Source: Simmondsia chinensis (taxonomy: Eukaryota > Streptophyta > Magnoliopsida > Caryophyllales > Simmondsiaceae). Taken from it: 64,000 nucleotides of DNA. A model generated the notes under the pieces. That model was given only the letters and a program-made list of their open reading frames with translations, searched no databases and had not been told where the DNA came from. How positions within the stretch are numbered: position 1 is the first letter of the stretch; every line of letters starts with the position of its first letter. Shown here one piece after another: positions 44,416 to 56,190 of this stretch. The stretch spans positions 25,551,438 to 25,615,437 of the forward strand of contig JAGTTD010000001.1 in NCBI GenBank assembly GCA_018398585.1, given 5' to 3'. The translations under genes and the position numbers were made by a program.

Positions 44416-45520
44416 TTATTTGACATTGTTGAGATGAATGGAAGTTTTCGGTGGTTTGAGTTCTCCATCAATGCAAGGTTTCAGTCTTTGTCCACTGACT
44501 TTGGAAGTACCCTTTTTCTCATCCTGAATCTCAACCGTGCCATATAGAAAAACACGTGTTACAATAAAGGATCCGTACCATCGAGAGTGCAGCTTTCTTG
44601 GGAAAAGTCGTAAGTGAGAGTTGAACAATAGAACTTTTGTCCCACTACGAACTCGTTGTTCAGAATGTGCTTGTCGTGCCATCTTTTTGTTCGGTCTTTG
44701 TAAATTCAAGCATTTTCATAAGCCTCATTTCTTAACTAATCCATCTCGTTGATTTGTAGCAACCTCTTTTCGCCTGCAGCTGCTAAATTGAAGTTTAAGG
44801 TTTTTATGGCCTAGTGTGCTTTGTGTTCCAATTCTACTAGTAAATGACATGCCTTACCATAAACCAGTCGATATTGAGACATTCCAATAGGTGTTTTGAA
44901 TGCTGCTGTATATGCCCAAAGTACGTCATCTAACTTTTTCAACCAATCCTTTCTAGAGGCATTAACTATTTTTTCAAGAATAACTTTCAATTCTCGGTTT
45001 GAAATTTTCACTTGTCCACTTGTTTGAGGATGGTATGGAGCACCCACATAGTGTGTGACTTCATACTTAATAAAGCCTTAAGTCGGTAGTCATGAAAATG
45101 TTTTCTGCCGTCACTTATGATTGCTTTAGGTGCTCCAAACAGAGAAAAGATGTTCTTTCTAAGAAAGTTGATAACAACTCTAGCATCATTGGTCGGAAAA
45201 GCAGCTACTTCAACCACTTTGATACATAATCTACTACAACAAAAATAAATCTATTAGAAAATGATGAGGGGAAAGGACCCATGAAATCAATCCCCAAACA
45301 TCGAATAATTAAACAACCAAAATTTTGTTTAGGGGCATTTCATGTTTCTTGGAGATGTTACCTGTCATTTGACACCTATCATGTTTACTAAAAAATTTAA
45401 AAACATCTTTAAAGAGTGTAAGCTAATAAAACCCAGATTGTAAAACCTTAGCTGCAATTTTTGTCCCACCATGATGACCACCAGTTTTAAGAGAGTGACA
45501 GTGGCGCAGAATGTTCTCCA
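44416..45520 (-). pseudogene. pol: Athila integrase
   Basis: On the minus strand the zinc-binding region HCHSLKTGGHHGGTKIA lies near 45500-45440. [11 protein letters not shown] follows near 45280 after a frame change, then FPTNDARVVINFLRKNIFSL and AIISDGRKHF (second catalytic Asp) near 45130. Then come [19 protein letters not shown] and [20 protein letters not shown] with [16 protein letters not shown] near 44830, and the C-terminal KWHD-like and basic region to 44416. These are Athila signatures. Frame breaks occur near 45250, 45050 and 44810. Confidence 0.88.
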
Positions 45521-45639
45521 TTTCCTCCTCATGCACATATCTTCTTATAATCTGGTCTGCACAATGCTTATACAAGAATGGTTCTTCCCAGAAGTAATGC
45601 TTTAAGTCAGCAAAGAACTTTTACTTTTGTTGATAGGTC

Positions 45640-47200
45640 TTGTCCTTGCGCAGTTCCTGTGTAACCAGATAGTTAACAATGACAGCGTACCATGGACAAT
45701 TAGGATTCTCGCTTACCATCGTAAGACTTTCATCAGGGAATTTTTCGTTGATAGAGGGACCTTCGTCCTCTCGTTCGAGACGTGACAGATGATCTGCCAC
45801 AACATTTTCTGTACCCTTTTTATCCCGAATTTCTAAATCAAATACCTGAAGCAGGAGAATCTATCTAATTAGTCTCAGTTTTACATCCTGTTTTGCAAAA
45901 AGGTATTTCAAAGAAGAATGGTCAGTGTAAACAATTACCTTTGAATTAAGCAGGAAGGAGCGAAATTTATCAAATGCAAACACTACAGCTAGTAATTCTT
46001 TTTCAGTAGTAGCATAGTTAATCTGTGCATCTGTCAAAGTTTTACTAGCATAGTCAGTTACTTGAAAATTTTTATTCCTTCTTTGTCCTGGCACTGTCCC
46101 TATAGCATAATCACTAGCTTCGCACATAAGTTCAAAGTGTAAGGTCCAATCGAGTACTACAATTATTGGTGCTGACACTAGTTTCTTCTTCGAGGTTTCA
46201 AAGGTATGCATGCAGTCACTATCAAAGTTAAAAGGGACATCTTTCATCAATAAATTGCAAAGAGGCTTAGCGATCTTAGAGAAGTCCTTAATGAACCTTT
46301 GGTAGAAACCTACATGTCCTAAGAAACTCCGAATGCCTTTAACATTAGTAGGGGGTGGTAATCGCTCTATCACTCCAGTTTTTGCTCTATCAACCTCAAT
46401 TCCTCTATTTGAAATCATATGCCCTAACAATGTTCCTTCCTCTACAATAAAATGAAATTTCTCCCAATTCAAAACAAGATTAGCGTCAATGCATATTTGT
46501 AAAACCATGGAGAGGTTAGCTTAACAATCATCAAATGAGGCTCCAAAGACTAAAAAATCATCCATAAACACCTCTATGAAAATTTCCACCATATCACTAA
46601 AGATTGCCATCATACATCTTTGAAAAGGGGCATTGCATAACCTAAAAGGCATTCTCCTATAGGCAAAGGTACCATAAGGACAAGTGAAAGTGGTCTTTTC
46701 ATGATCTTCCAGGGCTATGGCAATTTGATTGTACCCTGAATATCCTTTAAGAAAACAGTAATATGAATGACCCGTCAGTTTTTCTAACATTTGATCAATG
46801 AATGGTAAGGAGAAGTGGTCCTTTCGAGTGGCATCATTAAGTTTTCGATAATCTATGCAAACTCTCCACCCGGTGACAGTCCTAGTAGGGATAAGCTCAT
46901 TGTTCTCATTTTCTAGTACAGTTATCCCCCCTTTTTGGAATTACTTGCACTGGGCTAACCCATGGGCTATCAGATATGGGATAGATGATCCCGGCATCTA
47001 ATAATTTCACAACTTCTTTTCTTACTACCTCTTTCATGATAGGGTTTCACCGCCGCTGAGGTTGCACAGAAGGTTTGAAGCTATCCTCCATGAGAATTTT
47101 GTGCATGCATATGGAAGGGCTAATTCCCTTGATATCTGAAAGGGTCCATCCGATTGCTTTTCTATGCTCTCTTAGAACCCTTAGCAACCTTTCCTGTTCA
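45640..47200 (-). pseudogene. pol: Athila reverse transcriptase and RNase H
   Basis: Upstream motifs at 47150-46800 include KEVVKLLDAGIIYPISDS, WVSPVQVIPKRG and WRVCIDYRKLNDATRKDH. Then come YYCFLKGYSGYNQIAIALED, MPFRLCNAPFQRCMM (Gly changed to Arg and two residues lost against PFGLCNAPATFQRCM) and the catalytic FMDDFLVFG near 46555. A stop precedes LVLNWEKFHFIVEEG. The thumb has SFLGHVGFYQRFIKDFSKIA near 46320. RNase H has CEASDYAIGTVPGQR (catalytic Asp changed to Glu), TEKELLAVVFAFDKFRS, YTDHSSLKYLF and ADHLSRLERED near 45790. Confidence 0.9.
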
Positions 47201-47559
47201 ATATTACTCAATGAGGTATTAATAATAACGGGATAAGTCTTAGAAATACCAAGCTAGGCATATTTGAGCTGTGGTGGCAATGGGTTGAGCTCTAAGTTCG
47301 ACGGCTCTTCTTCTTCCGTTCTCTACTAAATTTCAATTGCTTGAATATCTTCCACTCTTGTTTCATGGTGCGAATCAAAAGGTTCGTAGCTTTCCAGGTT
47401 TTGGGCACATTCCCTTATTAACTCATCTTCCGTGTCTATGGTCCCTGACTTTGTTAGACATGCTTCAAGGGGCAACTTGGGGAATGTGTCCCTGAATGTC
47501 TCAGTGACAAACTAATCTACAATATCAATCTCAAAACAAGAATCTATGTTGGAGAGAAA

Positions 47560-47973
47560 TTAAATGGCATTAAAGACGTTGAAGGTTACCTGTTCATCTT
47601 CTACCCTTAGGATCAGCTTTCCTTGTTGTACGTCTATCGGGGTTCTTCTTGTAGCAAGGAAGGGTCGGCCTAGAACAAGAGGTATCTCACGATCCTCTTC
47701 CATATCAAGCACTATGAAGTCAGCTGGGAAGATGAATTTATCAACCTTCATAAGGACATCTTCAATTACACCTCTAGGATACTTGATTGATATATCCGCA
47801 AGTTGGAGAAATACAGTGGAAGATTTCACTTCTCCTAACCCAAGCTTCCTGAAAACAGAGAGAGGCATTAAATTTATACTTGCACCTAAATCACACAAAA
47901 CCTTATCAAAACTAATGGAACCAATGGTGCAAGGTATCATGAAACTCCCTAGATCTTTTAGCTTAGGAGGCAA
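47560..47973 (-). pseudogene. pol: Athila protease
   Basis: An open stretch of 137 residues: MPPKLKDLGSFMIPCTIG at 47973, the active site CDLGASINLMPLSVF near 47900 (Athila has DLGAS in place of DSGAS), YPRGVIEDVLMKVDKF near 47770 and LVLGRPFLATRR near 47670. It is in frame with the end of gag apart from a stop just before it. It would process the polyprotein. A long ORF on the opposite strand here is only a shadow. Confidence 0.92.
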
Positions 47974-49663
47974 CTTCTTTTACAGTATGGCATTGCATTC
48001 TTTAGTAAGTGCTACCGTTTCGAACTCTCCCAACTTCCTTTTGTTAGACAGAATTTCTTTCATGAATTTTGCATATTTGCGCATCTATTCTAACATGTTA
48101 GTAAAAGGGACATTAATGTGTAACTTTTTGAAAATTTTCAAAAATTTAGCAAATCGTTCGTCCGCTTTTGTCTTTTTCAAACATTGAGGGAAGGGGACTT
48201 TTGGTTTGTAGGGTCCAGGTTCAGCCCTTTTTGGTTCGTCTTCATTTTTTATTTTTGTCCCTTCCTTATTTTCAATTTCTTGATTAGTATCTGTGGACAG
48301 GTCAATTATAGGTCGCCCATTTTGTGTGGTATTGGTTAGCGGAGTTGGTTCATTAAGAGTTTTCCTACTTCTTAATTCAATTGCTCAGACGTGCTCACGT
48401 GGGTTAGTGATTGCGTTACTAGGCAAGGAACCTTGAGACCTTTCAGAGAGTTGTTTTGAAATTTGTCAACCTTAGGTCTTGAGGTTTCTAATTGAAGCTT
48501 CTTGATTTCGAAGATTTGTTTGTGTTTCTTGCATAAAACTTTGAACAAATCTTCAAGATTAGTTTTTCTTTCTAGAGGTTGAAAAGGAAGCTTTTGAATC
48601 CTTTGATTATTCCACGGAAAATTAGGATGGTTTCTCCACCGGGATTATAAGTGTTGGAATAGGGATTATATTTTTGTTTTTGAAACTTTAAAACAAAATT
48701 TGCTTGTTCGTGGCTTGATGGGGTGAAAGGATTACCTATTTGGCACTCTATGCTGGGATGATTCCCTACACAAAATTCACACGTTAGCATAGGAGAATTT
48801 ATGGCGTTCACATTCTTGTTGCCTATCTGTTTTTGAAGCATTGAAATTTAGGCGGTTAACTTTGTTATTGCATCCAGCTCGTACATACCCACGGGTTTCT
48901 TTTTCTCAGTTGCCTTTGCACAGTTGTTGCTAGCCATTAATTCTAGCAATTCATACCCTCCATCTGGGGGTTTGTGATTTAGGGATCCTCCCGCAGCTGC
49001 GTCTACCATCGTTTGAGTATTAGGTGCCAACTCATTCTAAAAAGTTTGGACTTGCATCCAAACTGGCAAACCATGATGTGGGCACCTTCTCAAAAGTTCT
49101 TTGTAACATTCCCATGCCTCATACAAAGACTCTGTATTGTATTGTACAAACGAGGTGATGCCATTCCTCATCTTAGCTGATTTAGCTGGCAGGAAATATT
49201 TTGCGGGAAATGTTTAAGCCAAATCAACCCAAGTGGTGATAGTTCCTGGGGGTAATGACATTAACTACACTTTAGCTTTGTCTCTCAGTGAAAAAGGAAA
49301 TAACCTTAAGCGAACGGCATCATTGCTGACACCATTATGCTTAAAGGTATTGCATATCTCAAAAAAGTTAGCGATATGCAGGTTTGGGTTTTCACTGGGC
49401 AAACCGCCAAATTGAATAGTCTATTGAATCATTTGCTTAAAAGCCGGTTTAATTTCAAAATTGGTTGCTTGAATTGGTGGACTTTGAATGGTGAAAGTGC
49501 ACCCTCCAATAGTAGGTACAGCATAATCTTTTAAGGTCCTTTCATCATCATTTAAAGTATTATTGGCCATGGTTTCAATCCTTTTTGTTTTCCTGATTAA
49601 TCGAAGAGTTCTTTCGATTTCAGGGTCAAAAAGAGTTACTTCTTCTTCAATTAAATTTTGCAT
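47974..49663 (-). pseudogene. gag: Athila gag
   Basis: The start at 49663 gives MQNLIEEEVTLFDPEIERTL. Athila Gag features follow: [34 protein letters not shown] near 49290 (then a stop where family members have Trp) and FPAKYFLPAKSAKMRN near 49195. LLRRCPHHGLPVWMQVQTF lies near 49080. A Cys/His segment CEFCVGNHPSIEC (zinc knuckle) lies near 48780-48740. The linker before protease has PYKPKVPFPQCLKK near 48200 and LGEFETVALTKECNAIL. At least four stops. Confidence 0.88.
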
Positions 49664-50278
49664 ACAAAGTAAAAGTAAACCACTATAAAGTTAAAGGCAA
49701 GGATAACAGTAAAGAGAAATCTTTAAAAGTTACAAAAGTGTAACACAAAATTTAACAAAGCCAAATTTTAAGGGAAAATTAGGTACTACTAAAGGTTTTG
49801 AAAAACTTAGAGATAACAAATCTAACTTTGAAAAACTTATTTGGATGATAAAATAAAATTAAAATAAAGTTACAATTGATTAGAAAATCTACAAATACAA
49901 CTATCTAAAATAAAAGTTAGCAAAACACAAATTTTAAAGAAAAAGAGGAGGGTAGTAACCCTAATGTTTTTTTGAAAAACTTTAAAATAACAAATTTCAC
50001 TTTTAAAACCCTAATAAAGTGAACTTTTAAGCAAAATAAAGAGGATAGTAAGAAAAATATACAATAAAAACAACAAAATAACACAAAACTAACAAATTTT
50101 AACAAAAACACAATTTTCGGGGGGTTATGTTCCATACGAATTTTTTTTTTTCAAAGAATTTATCCTTCACATGAATCAAATGAAAAATTTCTTGAACTTA
50201 AATAAAATTAACAAGTTATTAATAATTTCAAATTAGCACCAAAACTAGTTGGTATCAATATCACTCAAATGTAGACAA

Positions 50279-50296
50279 TCCCCGGGAATGGCGCCA
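50279..50296 (-). other. Primer binding site (tRNA-Asp), Athila element
   Basis: The minus strand reads TGGCGCCATTCCCGGGGA, two changes from TGGCGCCGTTGCCGGGGA, the tRNA-Asp PBS usual in Athila. It is six bases inside the LTR. Confidence 0.92.
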
Positions 50297-50302
50297 AAAA
50301 CT

Positions 50303-51760
50303 TGATGCTTACTTAGCGTATGCTTTAGCAAGTGCACTAGTCGTATCAAGTAATAAAGTAGTAAGCGAAATATCGTTCCCACGAGGATTGTTTTTGAGCG
50401 AGCATCGAAATTGGTAGCATTAGCACAATTTGAAATATCAAAAATTAAAGTTTTTGAAATGAAACAAACCAAAATAAAAAGAACTAAAATGTTTTATGAT
50501 TTTTATAAAAAAGCGTGCTTTCCGGGCCTTCTCCTCGTTCTGCTCGCTGAATTTTTTTTTTTTTTTTTTTGTGGTTTCTATGATTAATAAGATCCAAGGC
50601 ATCCGATTTCACCTAATTGCATCAATACACCTTTCTATTTTCGATATTCAAGTTGTTATTACTTGTTGATGTTTGAAAACCCTTATTTACTAAATATTCT
50701 TTCTTGAGCAACATTTAGCATGCTCTTTTACATATTAACCCATCACTCTCGTGCATGAATTTAAATAAGAAAAGATTTTTTAAAGATCTATGATTTTCAC
50801 TTAAAAACCACACAAATCGCGTTAATCTCTCTCGAGCATTCGCTTAATTTGTGGTACTTATCACCTTAGCAATCATCATAAATCTCCTCTCGGACTCATT
50901 ATGAATCATTATAGGCCTTAAATGGTGATGAAGCATTTAAAACTCATGAAGAATAATGACAAACACTTCAACAATGCAATAACAAAACATTTAATACATT
51001 GAACTAGAAAAGAGCGTATATTACAACTTAGGCTACATCATAGCTTTGGAATAACAAAATTAGTTCATGTTATACATGATATAATGAAAAACTAAGACAA
51101 AATCCATGAACTTGAAGAAGAAAAGGATAGTAAAGAACTAAAAAAATACAAAATTACAAACCAAACTTTCCTCCTTCCTCTTCTTCTTTCTTCCTCACGT
51201 TTTTCTTTCTATTTTTCTCTACTTTCTTTGTATTTTCCAAGTGAGGAATGATGAAACACTTCCCAAAAACAACTCTATTTATAGTGTTTGAAATGGGATA
51301 AAATAATGAAAAAAATTACATCAAACTTTACTCCTATTTGCTCTTCTTGCCGCCATGGATGCAACTTATTATTTCAACTTTGTATTTTTTTTATGCTTTT
51401 CTTCACTTTGCACCGCCCAAATCAGAAATATCAGCTCAAGGTAGTGATGATCCTGGTTTATACAATGAATTTGAGGTATAAAATATGAGAAAAATTTGCC
51501 ACCCAAATTCAAATTGTGTGAAAGTTGCTATTTTATGTGTTATTTTATGTAAGCCGTGAGAATTGGATAGTTTTGTTCTTTTTTTGCTCTTATTTGATGT
51601 ATCTTGCTTTTACATATTGATATTGATGATAAAACCTAGCAAGATTTAGTATAAAATGAGTGTTTTATCAACCGGGAAAAAGCAATAAAAATTTGATAAA
51701 AATGGTTAAAAAAATTAACTATAATTATATAAATAATTATATACTAATTTAGACTTATCA
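50303..51760 (-). repeat. 5' LTR of the Athila element
   Basis: It runs from TGATGCTTACTTAGCG to GACTTATCA. It has a T run near 50550 and a unique GCGTGCTTTCCGGGCCTTC near 50512 not present in the other LTR. It is followed by ACCCCTACTGGG of the tandem array. Confidence 0.92.
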
Positions 51761-52150
51761 ACCCCTACTGGGAAAATTGTGTTGATTTTCAACTCCACTT
51801 GGCAAATAATGTTGATTTTTACCTCTTGTGGGAGAATAGTGTTGATTTTTACTTCTACTGGACAAATTATGTTGTTTTTCATCTCTACTAGACGAATAAC
51901 ATTGTTTTTTCTCCTCCTAGGCGAATTGTGTTGATTTTTACCTTTACTGGGCAAGTAGGGTTGATTTTTACCTCCACTGGGCAAATTTTGTTATTTTTCT
52001 CCTACTAGGCGTATTGTGTTGATTTTTGCCCCTACTGGACGAATAGTGTTGATTTTTACCCCTACTGGACAAATTATGTTATTTTTTACCTCTACTGGGA
52101 ACATAATATTTTTTTTACCCCGACTACGAAAATTGCGGTAATTTTTAGTT
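51761..52150. repeat. 30-bp tandem array, right half
   Basis: About thirteen units of ACCCCTACTGGGCGAATAGT + GTTGATTTTT, with increasing divergence toward the right end. It is continuous with 41137-41260 before the Athila insertion. Confidence 0.88.
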
Positions 52151-52251
52151 ATTTTTCTGAAGTACAAACATATTAGCCCCTCACTTTCAAAACAAGATTT
52201 TGTTCTTTGGTTTGGAAAGTCTCAACCTATTATTGTTCCTTCTCTTTTTTC

Positions 52252-52261
52252 CTATAAATAT
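52252..52261 (+). promoter_or_regulatory. TATA box upstream of the F-box pseudogene
   Basis: CTATAAATAT lies 136 bases before the ATG of the F-box reading, a normal plant promoter spacing. A CT-rich leader follows. Confidence 0.5.
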
Positions 52262-52387
52262 CCCTCTTTTGAGTATGACAACTTTCCTTTGTACGTTAAT
52301 TATCTCCACTTTTCCTTTGTAAATATTACTTTTAGTGTGATAACTTCTCTTTTTCTCTCAATTTCTTTTTTACTTATAAAGTTTAAG

Positions 52388-53560
52388 ATGGAAATACTTT
52401 CAAGAGATATTTTGTCTCTAATACTCTCATGGTTGTCTGTTAAGGCTTTAAATCGATGTCATGAGATTTCTCAATTTTGTCGTCAGCTTTTCTTACGTGC
52501 GAGTTTTGTTAATGATCAATCCATGAATTGCTTTCAGCGCCTGGCAGATAATGAGCTTATGTTAAAAGGGGTATCGATCTTCTTTTGGTGAACATGTAGA
52601 GATGCATTCATTGCGCCTTGCCTCACTCCCAGATCTTCGCATTTTTTTACGAGGGATAAGGAAATCGTGGTGGTGAGCAATGGATTAGTCTTATGTCGGG
52701 GTATCCCACTTTATGGGCCTATGGGCTTATCTATATGTAACCCGGCTATTAGAACGTATCTTCCCTTCTTCTTACCTAAAAAGTTATGCTATCTAAGTAG
52801 TACTTTTAATGTTGTGTTTGTATGTTCTAAAGATGCTTCTGGTTACCCTTCTAATTATCATATTTTTGTGTTTACTCTTAATCTCAAAGCCAACTTGAGA
52901 GGTGACTTTGGGCATGAAGGAGATTGGTATTCAGTTTTTTACTTTGATCGTGGTATCTAGCGTTATCAGGCGAATGTCAGTACAAGTGGGGGTAAAATTG
53001 ATTTTACTCGTCTTATTATTTGTGATGGGATATTGTACCTTTTATTGAAGCATAGTGGTCATTTTACTCCAGACTCCCCTTATTTTTATCCATATATAGT
53101 GTCGTGGGATATAAGGGAAGACTCTGCTACACTCTTGTTCCTTCCTCTGAATCTTCGTGATGAAGTAGTTCGTAGTCAAAATTTAGGAATCTTCTGTTAG
53201 TAAGGACGTCTTTGTTTGGCCTCTTTGCATGGCTTGGTTCTTTCCTTGTGGAGTCTTTCAGATCGAAGGGGTGCGAATTCATGGTTTTTGATTTGAAACA
53301 TTTTCTTCAACATCCATCATCCAAATGTGCAGGGAAATGTAAGTGTGACAGGTCTTACAGTGACGGATTCTCTGGTAATCTTTTCTACCAAGTTTAATAT
53401 TTATAATTATGCTTTTTTTGGATCTCATCATAGGGCACTCTGGGCCATGTGTCTGCATAGATATGGGGAATGAGCGCATTTGTGCGCACATTAGAGTTCA
53501 CTCCATCCTTTTAATGCTCCAGTTTATGCTCGTGGGATACTTTGTGACTAGGGTGTATTT
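52388..53560 (+). pseudogene. F-box / F-box-associated protein pseudogene
   Basis: The ATG at 52388 starts MEILSRDILSLILSWLSVKA, a fair F-box match (family pattern: LPxDILxxILxRLPVKxLxR). In the same frame, interrupted by stops at 52589, 52958 and 53198, follow SNGLVLCRG near 52670, LSICNPAIRTYLPFF near 52720, HIFVFTLNLKANLRG, LIICDGILYLLLKH near 53015 and YIVSWDIREDSATLLFLPL near 53095. After a frame change GRLCLASLHGLVLSLWSLSD gives the usual ending of plant F-box-associated domains. F-box proteins recruit substrates to SCF ubiquitin ligases. It is not expressed as a full protein. It sits between two tandem arrays on the strand opposite the Tat pol. Confidence 0.72.
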
Positions 53561-53939
53561 TGAACTTTACCTATACAAATTTGCTTGTAATTTCTCTATT
53601 TAAGCGTGCTATTGTTGTTTTATATTGATGACTTCCTGTGTATATTAAAGGCATGTGTTGTAGATAAATAACTTTGTACTTCGTCAGGGTTAGTCCTGGG
53701 CTATCCAATGAGCTTGTCTCGGTTATGTTATGTAAACATGTTTGTATGAATGAAAAATAGTGTTTTGGGTGCACTGTGAATGAAATAGGTGAATTGTATG
53801 AATTAAGGATGTATAACTATTTGATAATTTTTATTTGGGTAATTACTTGAGCAATGCTTTTGTTTTATTCCCTGTAGCAAATAACTTGGTTACAAATTTT
53901 AAATAATTTTTAATGTGTGAGGTTATCGTTGTTTTTAAT

Positions 53940-55318
53940 TTCTATATTAGTAAGCATTTTACATAGCTCCTTATGGTACAAAACAACTTGTCATTTTAAT
54001 TACTTATGTTATCCATTTGTATATTAGTTGGGGTTTAACGTAGTTCCTAGTGTATAAAATTGTTTATAATTTCAACTACTTATATCTCCCATTTTCACAC
54101 TGGTGGGCATTTGATGAAGCCCCCGTGTATGAAATTATTTACAATTTCAATCACTCATATCTCCATTTCTACACTGGTGAGAGTTGAACGTTCCTCGACA
54201 CATAGGGTAGTTATGACCATTACTTTGCGCAATGGGAAGTGGTTTTTGGCGGTTCTTTTGGATAACCTTTGGGAGGTCTTTTAAGCCTTCTTCTTCTATA
54301 ATAAGCACCCAATGTATGAAGTTATTTACAATTTCAATCACTCATATCTCCATTTTTACACTGGAGGGTGTTGAACATAGCCCCCCAGGGCATAAAATTA
54401 TTTTTAATTTCAACCACTTATATCTCCCATTTTTCCACTGGTAGGCGTTTAATGTGACCTGTAGTGTATCAAATTATTTATAATTTCAACTACTCATATC
54501 TCTCATTTTTACAACGGTGGGCATTTGACAAAGCCCCATGTGTATGAAATTATTATAATTTCAATCGCTCATATCTCCATTTTTACACAGGTGGGCATTG
54601 AACGTAGCCTCCAGTGTATAAAATTATTTATAATTTCAACTACTTATATCTTCCATTTTTGCACTGGTGGGCATTTAATGTAGCTGTCAGTGTATAAAAT
54701 TATTTATAATTTCAATCACTTATCTCTACCGTTTTTACACTGGTGGGTGTTTAAGGCGCCCCTAGTGTGTAATTTATTTATAATTTCAATCAATTATATC
54801 TCCTATTTTTTATAGTGGTGGGCGTTTAACTTAATCCCCCAGTGTACAAAATTATTTATACTTTCAATTACTTATATCTCCTATTTTTACACTAGGGGCA
54901 CTAAATGTAGCCCTTAGTGTATAATTTATTCATAATTTTAATTACTTATATCTCCTATTTTTTACACTGGGGGGCGTTTATTGTAGTCCCCGGTACATAA
55001 AATTATTTATAATTTCAATCACTTACATTTCCCATTTTTACACTGGCAGAAGTTAAATGTAGCCCTTAGTGTATAATTTATTTATAATTTCAATCACTTA
55101 AATCTCCTATTCTTTACACTAGTGGGCGTTCAACGTAGCCCCCATTGTATAAAATTATTTATAATTTCAATCACTTGTATCTCCCATTTTTACACTCGCG
55201 GGCGTTTAATGTGGCCCCCAGTGTATAATTTATTTATACTTTTAATTACTTATATCTCCTATTTTTACACTGGTGGGCGTTTTAACGTAGCCCCCGGTAC
55301 TTAAAATAATTTATACCA
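53940..55318. repeat. 76-bp tandem array of hairpin units
   Basis: About sixteen to eighteen units of 74-77 bp, with AATTTCAATCACTTATATCT and TTTTTACACTGGTGGGCG as the most constant parts. One unit is expanded by foreign sequence at about 54185-54305. Within each unit TACACTGGTGGGC and GCCCCCAGTGTA are inverted repeats around a loop of about 10 bases. Units at the left end are the most diverged. Confidence 0.9.
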
Positions 55319-56190
55319 ATATTGTATTTTCCCCCCTCTTTTTTCATTTTCTTTTTTTTTCTGTTTACTTTTTTCTCTTTTCTTTTTCTTCTTTCTTTCT
55401 CCTTTCTTTTTCCTCTTCTTTTCTTCCGTTTTTACCTTTCCTCACCGTTTTCACCCCTCCCTTTCTTCTTGACCAAGCTTTCCGCCATCCTCCCGCATGG
55501 TGGTCGTTCAACTCGTTTTTCTTCTATTTCCCTCGATATTCATCCGCTTTGAAATTCGATAGCGTGTCTTTTATCCCTTTTGCCGTAATTTCATTGGAAT
55601 ATATGAGGTTTCTTGCCATATGTTGGAAATGGAGGTTGTTGGTTGTGATTCTCAAGGTTTCTGTGTGGATTGGGTTTTAATTTAAGTTTTAACTTTGACT
55701 CTGCTCTAGTTTTGCAAAAAAGTTTGTCTTTTGGGTGTATTGTAATTTTATGAGTTATACCTATCTTCTTTCGGTTGTGTTAACTTGTCAATGCTAAATG
55801 TCTTATTATTTTTCATTGTCAGTAGCGTGTGACTTGTTGTGGTGGTTTGTGGGCGTTACTAACTGTAGTTTAGTCAAAATCTCTTTTGTAGCACGTGCCT
55901 TGTTGGATTATGGGTGTTAACAATATTAGTTTACATTGCTTTAACTAAAATCTTGCATGCTCTAATGTAGCATGTGCCTCACCATGTTAGTTTGTGGATG
56001 CTTTTAACTCTTAATTTGATCAAAATCTCCTTTGTAACGTGTGCCTTGTTCGCTTGCGGATGTTAAAAATCTTAGTTTACATGGCTTTAACTAAAAGTCT
56101 TTCATGTTCTAGTGTAGCATGTGCTTTACTCATGTTAAAAGACGTAAAGTTTCTTCTTTTGTTGTGGTTAAGGTGGTTTTGATTGTGAAA
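55319..56190. other. Spacer with pyrimidine tract and a 143-bp tandem duplication
   Basis: A CT-rich tract lies at about 55330-55470; its Phe/Leu-only translation is not a gene. Two copies of a roughly 143-bp unit lie at about 55865-56140 (TAGTTTACAT-GCTTTAACTAAAA and AGCATGTGC in both). The stretch may be the leader of the ORF that starts at 56191. Confidence 0.55.

Larger units (their letters stand above)
41261..51760 (-). mobile_element. Athila-lineage Ty3/gypsy element
   Basis: LTRs of about 1.42 and 1.46 kb, a tRNA-Asp PBS and the gag-protease-RT-RNase H-integrase order fit Athila. The element is minus-oriented and interrupts the 30-bp tandem array. The LTRs differ by an estimated 8-10%, older than gypsy-B. 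No env-like ORF is seen in the 1.7 kb between integrase and the 3' LTR. The first roughly 16 bases of the 3' LTR's outer end do not match the other LTR, so the target duplication (about ACCCC) is only suggestive. Confidence 0.9.

Noticed and set aside
47564..48187. 207-residue ORF on plus
   Set aside because: It is the complement of the well-conserved Athila protease and gag linker; no family resemblance of its own.
51761..55318. CRISPR-like arrays
   Set aside because: Units are directly adjoining and diverged, with no unique spacers of fixed length; this is plant nuclear DNA.
55322..55552. ORF rich in Phe and Leu that looks like a membrane protein
   Set aside because: Translation of a CT-rich low-complexity tract with no other support.
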